From Boesenbergia rotunda (Eukaryota > Streptophyta > Magnoliopsida > Zingiberales > Zingiberaceae), in assembly GCA_024364735.1 (NCBI GenBank), contig JAGFNQ010005258.1:967965-1031964 (forward strand): DNA of 64,000 nt. Reading direction: 5' to 3'. Below, in pieces: positions 44,794 to 57,180 of the stretch. The translations under genes were made by a program, and so were the position numbers. Within the stretch, counting starts at the first letter, position 1; every line of letters begins with the position of its first letter. The notes below the pieces were generated by a model, which saw only the letters and a list, made by a program, of their open reading frames with translations, was not told the origin of the DNA and ran no database searches.

Positions 44794-45252
44794 CTAATGA
44801 TTGAGTGCGCTGGGGATCTCATGGATATGCTGCAACTGCCATATGTCATGGTCCTCCTCTTCCCACAAAAGGCTTCCAAATTCTTCACCTCCTCTGTTCG
44901 GAGAACAGAGGAAGTCATCGGCATCGAAAGGGAACCACCCCGAGAGCCTTTCCTCCTCCACGCCCCACCACCACGCAGACCCACCGAAGGAGTGCTCCGC
45001 CGCCTCAAACCACTCAACATCCACCACCGCATCCGGCGCCGCTGCCACCGTAAAGGGAGGCGGTTCCACAGCTCCACTTCCCTCTATTTCATCCACGAGC
45101 ACCGCCGGCTTCTCCACTGGCACTGGCGCCACGCCAAGTTCCTTCGTCATCGGTCCCGTGGAGTACTCCTTTCCCTGACAAAGATATTTGGCAGGAGGAA
45201 CTCCCGGTGGCACTTCGCGGTTTGGCGCGAACTCTGCTCCGTGGCGTTTCAT
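44794..45252 (-). CDS. Unknown small acidic protein
   Basis: I do not recognise this gene. From ATG at 45252 it gives about 152 residues, ending with TAG at 44794-44796. The same frame is open further upstream to an ATG at 45348. I prefer 45252 because a TATATAAA element (45301-45308) lies inside that extension. The N-terminal part is basic and Pro-rich (RHGAEFAPNREVPPGVPPAK). The middle is Val/Pro/Ala-rich (ELGVAPVPVEKPAVLVDE, TVAAAPDAVVDVEW). The C-terminal half is strongly acidic with many Trp and Phe (GGSAWWWGVEEERLSGW, FPFDADDF, WEEEDHDIWQLQHIHE). GC-rich third positions and the lack of stops in a GC-rich island support real coding. Trp/acid clustering would suit a protein-binding or activation segment, but that is a guess. 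Confidence 0.5.
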   Translation of the reverse strand: MKRHGAEFAPNREVPPGVPPAKYLCQGKEYSTGPMTKELGVAPVPVEKPAVLVDEIEGSGAVEPPPFTVAAAPDAVVDVEWFEAAEHSFGGSAWWWGVEEERLSGWFPFDADDFLCSPNRGGEEFGSLLWEEEDHDIWQLQHIHEIPSALNH

Positions 45253-45300
45253 CTGCCGGGGTGCGAAGCAACCGTGGCAGAACGAGAAGCAATCCAAGTC

Positions 45301-45308
45301 TTTATATA
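45301..45308 (-). promoter_or_regulatory. TATA box upstream of the unknown small gene
   Basis: The minus strand reads CACTATATAAAGAC, a consensus-like TATA element about 49 bases upstream of the preferred ATG at 45252. It leaves room for a short leader, and argues that the longer frame starting at 45348 is not all translated. Confidence 0.45.
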
Positions 45309-45348
45309 GTGAAACTAAGAAACTTTCAATTAATGCAAAGCAATTCAA

Positions 45349-48300
45349 TCAATCAATCTCCAGTTGAGTATAAAAATATATATTACTTATTAGGTCTTGG
45401 TCATCCTGTACTGATTACCACGACAAAACTAATATGAAAAGGTTTCGAAGACATAATTCACACTCCCAATTTTTTGGCATTGAAATGGTGGAAGATTCTA
45501 TATTTCCTTTCAGACACAGCGTCAAGTCAAATCACAATGAGGACAGATCAATGCAAGGCCCATATGGTAATATGGTATCGATCTTTTTCAGCTGATCGGG
45601 CTAGGAATCAAATATCAATCAGGAGTTAGACGCCGGCTGGAGCAATAAATGGTCCCGACATGCGACAGGGGGCTCAATTATTTGTAATCTTATATAAATA
45701 TATATATATATATATATAAATTTGCGTGATTCATGATGGCATGGTGCCGACTGTTTACAGTTGTAGGCGGTTTATTATGGAGATCTAGGACGTGATAGAA
45801 TTGTTGGGCGATAGATCTTAATTAACCATCGACAGTAATCCAACATGTATCCTTTTCCTCGCATACACAAATGATTTGCATTACTTTAATTAGTTGACTT
45901 GTGCGACAAAAAACAACGCTACTGACGCAGTACCGGTTGAAACTAACACTCCATTGTCCTTGATCGTGTTTCATGTTCGAGGACATAGAAGCTTCTATTT
46001 TGTTTTTTTTGCTGGTCATTAGCCTAATCTAATGGCGAGGCACTCTTCCTTTCTGGTGTTCCTGTAAACGCGTGTAATTTTTCTGTTGATTTTCATCGTG
46101 CTTAAGTAATAAATTGTCATTTTAGTGTGAGCGTGATGATAAGGGAAATGTGTTTGGCACCCAAACGAAGTAACGAGGTCGGCAGCTAGCGAAATTGTAG
46201 GCCTTCGTGGTTATCCATGGACGGATGGATTCCTTTAATTTGCATGGGCAACCGGCGTCCACCCTACTGTACGCAAGCACTTTGATCAATATCCGGTATG
46301 AAGGGAGATGTGTACTAGTGAAAATGATTGGTAGGTGGAAGAGATGCATGCATGGTGTCCTATCTCTTTAGTGGATTAGCGATGCAAAAAAACGTGGTAC
46401 AGTCGCATTGTAACCGCTCTCTCTTGTGATTATCTCGCGTTATTGAGAAGGAGTACAATAAAAATTTAAATTAACAAATATATGAGCGAGCCGGGATCCG
46501 CAGAGATAATAAAATCCCCTATCTAATTTTGACTCCCTGATTATTATAATCATGTACTTATTAATCGAGAATCAAGTGAATTAGTGATGAAGATCATGAA
46601 GCATGTACATGTGCCGTGTAACTATTTAATCAATTATTAGAATTGGCTTTTAGAATATATCATATATGCAACTCGAAGCTATCAGAATTAATAGAAATAC
46701 TAAATTATGTTGTTATCAATATTTTCAAGATAGATATGCATATATGAAATTAAAGTTAAATAGAATTAGAATATTATTGCTAATGGTGGCGTTTAATTTG
46801 TAAATTTAATTTTTTTAATTATAATAATTTATGATTTTCTCAATTTGATTTCAGTTATAGGATATTAGGTAAAATTATATATATTTTTTAATTTGGTTTC
46901 CATTTAAACTTTTAAAGATTATTAAATATGAAGAAAAAAATTATAATATATATAATTGTTATCATTATTCACATGTTATAATATAAATTAATATTAACCT
47001 TTAAAAGATAACAATTTTATTACTAGTTCCTATAAGATTAGTGTATGAAATTAGTTGTTGATCAATAATTACTTTATATTTTTGTTTTAACGAAAAGTTT
47101 AAATTATGTTTTAGTATTTGTTCTTGCTAAGTAAATTGAATAAATTAAACTGTAACCACATGAATCTTTAATATAACTTAAGGGGCGTATTTTGTAGGAT
47201 TTTTTTTTAAATGAGGCGTGAATTCTGGGATTCTGGACTTCTAGACCGTCTAACGTGAACGCTTCCCGATTTACCCTAGTAACAAGTAGAAAACTTCTGT
47301 GGGGCCGGACCAATCATCCCAAATTCGTCTACCTGATCCAACATTTAATATAACTTAAGAGAATTTATACACAAATAATATTTTAAATTTTATATTAAGC
47401 CATCTAAAATTTAGATGTAAATGTTATTCAAATATATTTAATTATTTAAAATTTTTATATTTTAATTCATTTGATTGATTATTGAAATTGATTATTGAGT
47501 TTGATAATATAAAATTATTTATTTATTTTAAAATATTTTATTTATTTAGCATGCTAATAAAAATTTTATCGATAAATATTGTTAGCGAACATGTTTATGA
47601 ATATTATTCATGAATATTAACGAATTGAACACATTTACTTAAACTTGGTTATTTAGTTTAATGAATTGTTTAAGTTTATTTAATTGATATGATATGTAAT
47701 GAACTAATATAAATAAAATCTTATCAAGTCTAATACTAAATTTGTTCACAAATATTTGATTCATTTACGACCCTAACCTTAAAGCTACTAATATCCATTT
47801 TCTACAAATGAATATCTTAGCTCCATGTACATATTGTAAAAAACACGAAATAGGATGGATTTTGAAACTCATGCAACGTATCTCTGGAGTTGTCAGACAT
47901 GTTGATCCGTTGTGAGGCGAGTCGGTTTCATAGTGGGGTGACAATTTGGTGGGTCAGAGTGGGTCAACTCATCATCTTAGTGAGTAGAGAAATCTCCAAT
48001 CCAACTCAATCCATGACGGGTCACGGGTTAGGCGGACTAACCCACGGGCCTATCAAAAAATTAAAAAAATCGTATATTTAATATTTTACTTCGGAAAGGT
48101 TTCATCAATCAATGTATCAAGAAATATGTACTTTAAATGTAAATGGATACAAATGAGTATGTTTGATGAAAAATAATTTTTTTATTTTAAAATTATACAA
48201 AAAAGATAATAAATTAATATAAAATTTGACTAATATATGGTTCTCAACTCGCGGGCCAACTCAAGCCCGTCGCGGGCTGACCTGTGTAGGTCACGGGCCT

Positions 48301-48893
48301 AGGCGTGTCGGCCCGTGGCATGCTTGGGTTGTTAAAATTTCAACTCAATCCGCTTAAATTATTTGGCAGAGCGGACTAATCCGACGGGTCCAATCTAGAT
48401 TGACGACTTTACCTATCTGATATGTCCAAGGTATTTGAATATATACTTAGATGTTGGATAGTCCACGAAGATTATTAGTGATTTATTTTGAGAGTTTAGT
48501 CGATAATTTTTTTTAAATTCAAATTAATTATCTTCATAATTAATATATTTCAAAAAGTTGGATACGTGATTAATAAAAAAACTCGAATATAATTTTTGAA
48601 ATCTGAACTACGCGAATGTATTGATGTGATAGAAAATTGGAAACCGAAGTAACAAATACCGAGAAAGCAACAGAAAAAAAGGAAAAATATCTAAAATAAA
48701 AAATAAGAGTTAGCATTTAATTCAGATTTATTATTACACGAATAAGTAAAGCGTTCATTGTAGCATAAAGTAAAGCGTTCAGCAACATGAGAGTCAGTGT
48801 GATCTCACTGATAAATATATGAATACATAAGTCTTAAGTTTCCCACGTGTAATTTAAGCCGATTCCATCGCAATCAAGTCACACCCACAACGA
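45349..48893. other. AT-rich intergenic DNA
   Basis: No gene supported on either strand. It contains an AT microsatellite (45701-45720), a 161-bp insert with 16-bp flanking repeats (47183-47343), and a block at 47980-48420 with words such as CACGGGCC, GCGGACTAA and CGGGTT. These words resemble the GGCCCG-rich ends of plant hAT-type elements. Confidence 0.55.
47183..47343. mobile_element. SINE-like or retroposed insert with 16-bp target duplication
   Basis: Flanked by identical 16-base direct repeats TTTAATATAACTTAAG at 47167-47182 and 47344-47359. The 161-base insert is much GC-richer than its surroundings and has a nine-T run near its left end (AAAAAAAAA on the minus strand). A long target duplication is typical of retroposition. 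No clear polymerase III box pair was found, so the class is open. Confidence 0.6.
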
Positions 48894-48898
48894 CCCCC

Positions 48899-48929
<31 letters not shown>

Positions 48930-48939
48930 AAAAAAAAAA
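48894..48939. repeat. Homopolymer junction: 26 C followed by 20 A
   Basis: An uninterrupted run of 26 cytosines (48894-48919) abuts 20 adenines (48920-48939). Lengths of such runs are error-prone in assemblies. Confidence 0.9.
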
Positions 48940-48999
48940 GGCTCTAGCAAAAATATATGGTCGGAAACGTTACAGGCGGGTGGTAGATATTCATGCGAC

Positions 49000-49720
49000 G
49001 TGTCCTTATATCGGTAATACTAATAGTAGTATGATCATCGACATATCAAATAAATTAAAAATAGTATAGTTCGTATTTAATTCAAATTTATTATTCCGGC
49101 GTGAAATAAACAAATTAATGGCGCATTCGGTGCGCAACGAAGAGAGTGATTTGTTTACCTTGGCATTAATTATTATATGAGAAAAATAATACATATGAAT
49201 ATTATGCCGGATCTTGGAGAGGAAGATGATAGAGAGTTGGTGTTGACCTTTAGAGGACCTCATGACTGCTGATTGGACGATGTGTGGTCTGCATAGGTTC
49301 TCTGGTGAATTGCGAGGAAAAGGAAAATTGAGAGGTTGGTCAGGGGTCCTGCGCGTAGGCACTCTGACGATTAAGTGAGACCAAGAATGAACAGAAAATT
49401 GAGACAAAATAAGTAGCAAAGAGTGAAGAAGCAGAAGAAGAATGCCCGGAAAAAAACCTTTCCTGTGCTTGGAGAGGAGATCCTTATATAGACTTCTCTC
49501 AAAACCGTCTTATGCGGAGATGTCTCATCATATTTAAGCAAGGTGACATCATGAGATCTGGGCCATTTATTAGGTTCACCGTCGTGATTTTCTGATTTAC
49601 ATTTCTATCTTGTCGCAGTAATTAACCTGTCTTATGAGTTATATCGCCTATATTTGATTATTAGTGCAGTTAATATAAAATATAGGAATTGAGGGGGGTT
49701 TTTGCATAAACCCCAACTTA
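49000..49720 (-). repeat. Probable solo LTR or LTR fragment
   Basis: The minus strand shows a TATA element TATATAAG (49490-49483), followed by a leader-like CTCTCCAAGCACAGGAAAGG and CT-rich sequence, as in plant LTR promoters. The long frame 49419-49006 lies downstream of this and has no domain, so it is taken as LTR sequence. Ends and target duplication were not found. Confidence 0.4.
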
Positions 49721-49737
49721 AAAGAGGCTATATCTTT

Positions 49738-50036
49738 TCCCCTCTCGATCATCGCCGAAGCTTCTCTTCTGCTGTTCTACTTTTTCTTCCTCTAATCGCA
49801 TAGAAGCCAGCTACTCTTTCCTTCCTCCTTTCCTGAGTCGCTTTTCTTCTTCAATCGATCACCACGCATACACCCGATCTGGGGATCACCTTCAAGTGTG
49901 GTGGCCGTGACTAGTAGATCTTCCCCTCCTCGGTGATTATCGTTGAGCGGAGATCCTTGGTCTTGATCGTGCGACCGCCGACTGCCACCACCCTCCTCCT
50001 GAGTTCATCTCGATCTCCACCTTTGGCTGTTTAGAG
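49738..50036 (+). other. Possible untranslated first exon of a plant gene
   Basis: CTATATCTTTT (49729-49739) could be a TATA box. It is followed by a CT-rich leader-like tract and GC-richer sequence with no long frame, ending in a good splice donor, TTAGAG/GTAAGTC (GT at 50037-50038). No coding exon follows before the Copia element, so the gene, if real, is interrupted or continues beyond the insertion. Confidence 0.35.
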
Positions 50037-50281
50037 GTAAGTCAACGCTAGGTCTCGTGATTTTTCCTCTACTCCTTGTAAGCCTATCTTTGTCGATGTG
50101 ATGTGCTAATTGAGTCACAGATCTGCAGCCATTGGAGCATTGACGAAGGGTGTCTTACTGAACTCACAAGGAAGGATCGCGGGTTGTGGGGTTGCTTCTT
50201 GTGATCCTTGGACTGTCGGATTTGAACGGGAGGAAACTAAAAGAGAATAATTATTTAATAAGTTTTTTGACTGAGTCAAAA

Positions 50282-50292
50282 TAAATAAATAA

Positions 50293-50361
<69 letters not shown>
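50282..50361. repeat. AAAT/AT microsatellite
   Basis: Four to five AAAT units (50282-50298) run into about 32 uninterrupted AT dinucleotides to 50361. Confidence 0.95.
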
Positions 50362-50364
<3 letters not shown>

Positions 50365-50903
50365 AGATTAGATATTTTCTTTATTAATATGTTAATTGAC
50401 AGTTTCTTTGTTAATCTGTTAATTAATAGTTTTTTATTTAACTAAGTATCTTAAGACCTCTATTAATTGTATAACTCATGGACGAGTTATTTTATCAATA
50501 AAGTTATTTTGTTACCTCTTTTATTTTCTCTGTTTCTATTCTCTTTACATGGTATTCGAATCATAGCTCCTTTTACCTTATGAGCTATTTTTTTATGTGA
50601 TACCTTTCTTCTTCTCCATGTGACGCTTGCTGTCACCGTTATTTTTTATTTTTTTCGAAGAGATGTTTTTTCAAGTGTCTTATCTCTTCCTCCTCGATTT
50701 ATTGCTCGCCACCCTCCTTCCTCATTTCTATCACCCTTCAACTCACGTAACGGGATAGAAGGGGAGAAGAGGAATAGCCTCCAAGCGTTTGGCCTTGGAC
50801 TCAATCATCATTCGACTAGTATTTTGCTTTTTTTCTTCTACTCTTGCAATTTTTCTTAGCAAGAAGCCAAGATATAGCAATAACAACTTATGTTGTTTTT
50901 GTT

Positions 50904-53900
50904 TGTCACGCCCCGAGGAGCTGCCCGTCCGATACTGACCGGACTGCCTCTCTCTCGACCCGACGGACAATCCAGAAGCTTAACATTTACGACTCTCTCA
51001 GCCCACCTGTACCGCAGTCTATAGGACTAGAACAAGCCACTGAATATAAAGCAAAAGAAGACGATGACAAAAACCGCGTACCAGTACGACTTACGACAAA
51101 ACAAAATGAAAGGCACACAAAAGTACAACTATACCGCCGTACCAAACAACACAACAGAAATTAAAACAGCGGAAGCAAATGAAAGTACTGTATGACGACA
51201 AATACAACTCAAACCAAAACACGAGTTGCTCTGAAATAGAATGACTGGGACAGGCTGCTGGGCACTCTAGACGATCAACCTGAAATGAAAAATAAGGCTA
51301 AAGGTGTGAGTCCGAAAACTCAGCGAATACATATCTCTGGTATGCATAGAAAGCTATACTAGCAGTAAGAGTCAAATTGGTAATAGTAACAGTAATAACA
51401 GTAGAAAATGTTGAATATATAAATACTGAATAAAAGATACATATTAGAGCCATATGAACCTGAAGACATATGATGTCTGTACGCACTCCAGCTACCCCCA
51501 CACCGGGTGGCTGAGAGGGCAGGATGTCAGGGAGCCAATTGCTCCAACAATCATAACCCCAAAACCAGGCACGAGAGGAGCCAACTGCTCGCGGGTTACA
51601 CAACCCATTATGGCATGTACCCCTACGCCAACAAAGGGAGAGCCAACTGCTCGGGGTCACACAACCCATCATGACATATACTCAAAGCCAGAAAGGGTGA
51701 GTCAACTGCTCTCTATACTACCTTTGCTTGCTACCACGCTCCAGCATCACCACCCATGAGTGACCGGGTGGAGACACGACAGAACAACTGCACACATCAG
51801 GAGGGGTCCCTGACTGCTACGATGCACCGGAATCACTACTTAGGAGTGACCATGCAGAGTCTCGACAGGGCAACTATACGCACCCTCCAATAGTTACTAC
51901 TCGCTAGTAACAATGTGTACATATCATGATCATCGCGTATCACTAGTGTCTGCTACCATGCTCCAGCAACACTACCTATGGGTGATCGAGCGGAGATACA
52001 ACGAAACTACTGCCCACACCCGGAGGGGTCCCTGACTGCTACGATGCACTGGAATCACTGCTCAGGAGTGACCGTGCAGAGTCTCGACAGGGCAACTGTG
52101 CGTACCCTCCGATAGCCACTACTCGCGTATGACAATGCGTGCAGATCATAACCGTCATAACAAATGACGTGTCTCAACCACATGACTGGGAGCCCTATGC
52201 TGTCAGCCTATGCACATGCAATAACGATGCATGGTAATATCATACACCACACCTACCTAACTAGTTTACCAATCATCAACATGGTATGCAGAGGTCCAAA
52301 TAATCGGTATGCACTATATCCTAGCCCTAGTGTTGGGTATAAGGTATCCTATCTCTAATCACAATATACATCACAAGTAACAATAAAGAGTAAAGAGGTC
52401 CAACCTCGAAGTAATACAGAAATAAATCTACCCTCTAAACATATAGCTAACATCAAGTGTAAATATATGAAAGCAGGAAGTAAATAAAACTCTACTGCTA
52501 TCTATAACTAACTATGCATAAAATCTGTGACAATATCTAAAATAGATAAGTCCGAAGTACCCGCCTCGATATGAAAAAGACCGTGCGATGAGAACCTCTC
52601 GTCAAAATAATAGTCGCGACAAATGAATCAAATCAATGCCCTGCATCAAAATACAACTTAGCTAATTATACTATTATTAAATTAGCTAAGTTACATGCTA
52701 GATGTAAATGTGATCAATTCCTATCTTCACATAATAAATAATTATTCCCTAGTCCTTGAGTCTTGGTTCGATCTAGGTTCAACCTAAGCCTAACCTAGAA
52801 TCTAAACCAACTCAAAAACAAGTAAGCAATTCATACATCAAACTGTCACATAATTCCCCTAATCATGATCCATTTCAAACCAAAATCCAAACTAAACACC
52901 AATCGAATCACATGACAGGGATCAAAACACAGAAAATAAATACCACAATCATACTCAAATTAACAACAACAGATACACCAATATACTATCATAAATCACA
53001 ACTCACGACATCCTCAAACCAGATCAAGAACAGAGGCAAATTCCCAAACTGATCTGAAACAGAAATCAACTCGCGGCAGAATAGGAACAGAGCCAAAAGC
53101 ACAAAGTCCCAGCCCAATCCTAATCACCTTACTCACGGCAACTGGGAAGCAAGAGAAGAAAGCAACAACAAACTCTACTACCACTAGCCACCCACCATCA
53201 CAAATCCAAGACCTCCTGGCGACCACCAAAACAGAAGCGACACTACACAGATCAGAGCTATAACTCGCAACAATAGGGAAACAAACAGAAACAACAGGAA
53301 TCACAGCAGCAATCCAATTCACGGTATCAACAGAAAACCCAAATCTAAAAACCAATTCGAATTACACCAATCAAGAAATAATCTATGCACTTGAATCAAA
53401 CCACACAACACAACAGACTCAACCCTTACCTGATCGACGGCGAAGAACACCCGACCACTATAATTCGGCAGAGATAGGAGCCTTCCCAAATCCCCGATCG
53501 GCCAACTACGCCCCCTGACTCGAACAAAGAAGGGAACGATCGAGAAAACTGATTGCACAGTAGACAATCACGGCAAAAAGAACAAGGAGATCGCCAAGAA
53601 AAACTCCGAGAACTCACCGTGCCCTAAATCGCCACCATGCCCTAGATCGCTAGAGCTCATCTGGAACGGACTGCATCGGCGTGCGGAGAGGCGAAGGTGG
53701 CCATCGGCTCTAATCGCGATGAGGAAAGGAGGAGGAAGCTGTGGGTTGTCGCTGATCAAATCGCAAGAAGGGGAGGAAGAAAGGGCCGATCTGCGATCTC
53801 GGGCGGAGGAAATAAGAAAAGGAGAGGGATAATAAAGGGCGGTTATTTTGCAACTAGCCCCTCCGGGTTTGGCAAATCCGGAGCAAATTCTTAAATTTGA

Positions 53901-54002
53901 GTTAATTTTCCATTTAACCCTCTAAGTTCGGTTTTTCTCCCAAGAGCCCCTAAGTTTAATAAAACCTTATCTTTTAGTCCCTCAATTTCCAATATTTTAA
54001 CA
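50904..54002. mobile_element. Solo LTR of 3,099 bp (family X, copy 2, inverted relative to copy 1)
   Basis: Starts TGTCACGCCCCGAGG and ends AATATTTTAACA, with perfect target duplications TTGTT (50899-50903 and 54003-54007). It aligns in reverse with 23949-27284: shared segments include CAGGCTGCTGGGC next to a TTTCAGGTTGA-like splice acceptor, and the terminal GTCACGCCCCGAG. Internal ~100-bp repeats at 51480-51720 (AGCCAACTGCTCG ... CACAACCCAT) and duplicated blocks at 51740-52150 are present. The plus-strand and minus-strand frames inside are short and domain-free. Confidence 0.88.
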
Positions 54003-54397
54003 TTGTTGCTTTTATTTTTGATGTTAGATATTTGAAGATTTCAAATTTGTCTCCAAATTGGACATATTGATATTCAATATCCTAGAAGACTCGACAGAAT
54101 CTTCATTTGTGGTCCTTCAACTTTAAGAAGAAGTCAACTTTGTCACCAAACTGGACATACTGGTATTCAATGTTTTAAAAGATTTGACAGAACCTTTATT
54201 GGTGGTCTTGCAACTTTAAGATGATGTTAAATTTATCTTTAAATTGGACATTCTGGTATTCAATATCTTAAAAGGCTCGACAGAACCTTTATTGGCAGTC
54301 CTGAATCTTTAAGATAACCAACTACTTCATAAATCTATCCTAAAGTTCTCTCGTCTGTGCCTACACGGGACAAACCTTCAAACTTTTATCTACTAAA

Positions 54398-57180
54398 TGA
54401 TATATTGACACTGGAGCAACTCATCATGTCACATCAAACTACAATGTCTTTATAGAAGTACTACCATACACTAGTTCGGATACGGTATAAGTAGGTGATA
54501 GCTCAGGTTTGCAAATTACAAATCTTAGAAACCCAATTAGTCCAGTCACATTTTTCACATGCGTAACATCTTTTATATTTTATCTATTACTAAAAATTTA
54601 TTCTTCGCACATCAGTTTTGCCTTTATAACAATGTCTTTTTTGAATTTCATTATAATCATTATCTTATAAAAGATAGAGGAACAAATATTACTGTGTTTC
54701 ACTGGAGAATAAAAAATGACCTTTACTATCTTTAAAATTCTTAAATCAAAGTTTTTATTGGTGAACACAGAAATAAATCAGCTTGGCATGCTCGACTTGG
54801 TCATCCTTCCCTTCGTATTGTTCAGTCGATCATAAATAGGTATGATTTACCTACTTCATTTACCTCCTCTCCATCTCATTCTTGCCAGGTATGCATGGAA
54901 TCTAAAAGTCATAAGTTACCTTTCTCTTCATTCGATCGTGTTTCCAATTTTTCACTTTAAATAATTCATTCTGATATTTGGGGTCCTGCACCTATCTTCT
55001 GTAACTAAGGTTTCCTATATTATGTTTCCTTTATTGATCATTTTAGTAAATATACTTGGCTTTATCCTATGAAAAGAAAATATGATTTATTAGACATATT
55101 CTATCATTTTCAAAACCAAATTGAACAATATTTTAATTGTAAAATACTCTCTCTTCATTATGATTGGGGAGGAGAATATCAAACTCTTCATCGTCATCTT
55201 GTCTCTTGTGGAATTATTCATTGAGTCTCTTGCCCTCACACTTCAGAGCAAAATGACTCTATTGAGAGAAAACATAGACATATAGTTGAAATTGCCTTAG
55301 CTTTTCTTCATCATGTATCGATTCCGCGTAAATTTTGGGATGAAGCTGTTTGTACTACAGTATATCTCATAAATCGACTTCCTGTTGGATCTTGTACGGT
55401 TGCTAGAGGGGGGGGGGTGAATAGCAAATCTTTGATTCTTCTACCTACGTTGTTAGTGTGCGCAAGCGGAAACAATAATAATAAACACAAACAACGTTAT
55501 CAATACCGATTTACTTGGTATCCACCCCTAAGGGTGACTAATCCAAGAAGCCTTCGGTGGATCTCTCCCTGGATACCCTCCGGCTAGCCCTTGTCGCTCC
55601 TTGTGGGTAGAGAAACCTCGCCATAACACCTCGACAATATCTGAGCACCAAGACTATTATCTAGCTCTTACACAAAGCCAAATTCGTCAGAGATCCCGGC
55701 CAAAACGAAGCCCTCTTAAATAGAACTTACCTTCTGTTTGAACGCCACCAGTCGACTGCTCCATGGGTCAGTCGACTGCCCCCACTCAAATTCGACCGTT
55801 GACACCCAACGTTCGAATTCTGTGTGCCACCAGTCGACTGCCCCTGGAGCAGTCGACTGGTCCAGAGTCGACTCCCTTTCTGTGAGTTTTATCAGTCGAC
55901 TGCCCTTGGGGCAGTCGACTGGTCCACTCACACACCTAGGGTTTCCCTTCCCGAGTTCACTTTTCTCAGCACTCGAACCTTAGGATTTTCCGAGTACAAT
56001 TACACAACACTCGTACCCTCACGACTCAACTGACTCCTCATCAGCAGCCTCGACTATTGCCTTCGCGCCCTCTTCATCTTTGGCTCCCGTCCCTCGGATG
56101 CATGCAAGCATCCAGCTTGCCTCCATGCCATCCTTCACGCATGCCTCGAAGTCCGCGTCCCTCAGCTCATCGCTCCTGCTCTCCATAGTCCCTCAGGTGC
56201 GCACTCAAGCCCGCGGCTTGTCTCCATGCCACCCTTCACCGTACCGAGGCAGTCCAGCTAAGCCAATATGTGTAACCTGCACATCCTGCACACTCACATA
56301 CACATATCAAATACACAAGGGTAAACCTAACTTAAACCCTTTGCCCAAACATCAAAACTCATGGTCACTCCAGACCACAGATTGCCTCAACACTTCCTAC
56401 CTCATTGCTCAATCATAAGTGTACTTTAGAAAAACTTTGTAATCAAACTCCTGACTATATCTTTCTTCGAATCTTTGGTTACCCATGTTATCCATGGTTA
56501 CACCCTTACTCTAAACACAAACTTGACTCTCATTCCCTATAATATGTTTTCCTCAGTTATAGCAATTTACACCATGGTATCGATGCTTGTACATACTAAC
56601 AGAATGGATATATATTTCACGACATATTACTTTTGATTTTATTCCCTTTTTCAGCAGCTTCTTCAATCTCTCCTCCAGATACAAGTGATACATTCTTGAT
56701 GCCACCTAACATTGTTAGAAGTGATGACATACTATGTCCTGCTCTAGAGATCTCTAATAACTCTCTTATACCATCAGAATCACCTCAAGTTGCTGCTCCA
56801 ATCTTGAAAGTCTCATCAATCAAAGATTAATATGCTTTCTAGTTCTGGATCCTCAAATAATGCAAGCCCATCATCAAAATCACCATGTCAGCCTACTTCC
56901 TTGTCACTGTCAACGAGTGATTTAGATGATAATGCTCCTCGTCGCATGCTTCCCTTAAGTGACATTTATGCATGTTGTTCACTAATGACAACTTAATATT
57001 CTCTTCTAGAAGTTCTAGTGGTTTCATCAAAATTTGTTAAACTGACTTATTTTTCTCAAGCAAACAAGGATCCGAATTAATGTAGTGCAATGACTATAGA
57101 ATTTGATGTACTTCTTCACAATGGAATATGGAGTCCAGTTTCACGCACTTCCTCTATAAATATTGTGGGCTCTAAATGGG
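54398..57180 (+). pseudogene. Copia pol: protease, integrase, start of reverse transcriptase
   Basis: Protease: YIDTGATHHVTSNYNV (from about 54398) with the active Asp-Thr-Gly. Pre-integrase zinc domain: AWHARLGHPSL at 54781. Integrase: HSDIWGPAP near 54970, FIDHFSKYTWLYPM, and the Glu region EQNDSIERKHRHIVE to YLINRLP at 55382. The frame resumes after the solo LTR at 56393 with SLLNHKC and FLRIFGYPCYPWLHPYSKHK. Reverse transcriptase begins with MTIEFDVLLHNGIWSPVSRT (about 57090) and is cut off at about 57180. Many stops, so no active protein. Confidence 0.85.
55383..56392 (-). mobile_element. Solo LTR of 1,010 bp in the Copia integrase
   Basis: Starts TGTTGGATCTTG and ends GCCTCAACA, with perfect target duplications CTTCC (55378-55382 and 56393-56397). 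Removing it restores the frame LINRLP-TSLLNHK. It is the same family as 20775-21843 and 61615-62800 (AGAGGGGGGGGGGTGAATAGC near the left end). It carries at least six CAGTCGACTG palindromes between 55748 and 55922, two pairs of them arranged as larger inverted repeats around CCCC...GGGG. Confidence 0.93.

Larger units (their letters stand above)
50362..57180 (+). mobile_element. Decayed Copia retrotransposon with two nested solo LTRs
   Basis: A 5' LTR end (…CTCTTTACA at 50549) is followed by a primer site TGGTATTCGAATCATAGC (50550-50567), a diverged form of the initiator-Met site. The element then contains protease, integrase and the first part of reverse transcriptase on the plus strand. It is interrupted by family X copy 2 (50904-54002) and by a solo LTR (55383-56392). 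The copy breaks off at about 57180 within reverse transcriptase, where Gypsy-type sequence begins. Numerous stops show that it is old. The left LTR border is not clear because of the adjoining AT microsatellite. Confidence 0.8.

Noticed and set aside
44719..45309. Long plus-strand frame of 196 codons
   Set aside because: Mostly antisense to the minus-strand acidic protein. Composition is Arg/His-rich and low-information, as expected for a shadow frame in GC-rich DNA; the minus strand also has a TATA box in the right place.
49006..49419. 137-codon minus-strand frame
   Set aside because: It sits downstream of an LTR-like TATA box, has no domain, and reads as LTR leader sequence.
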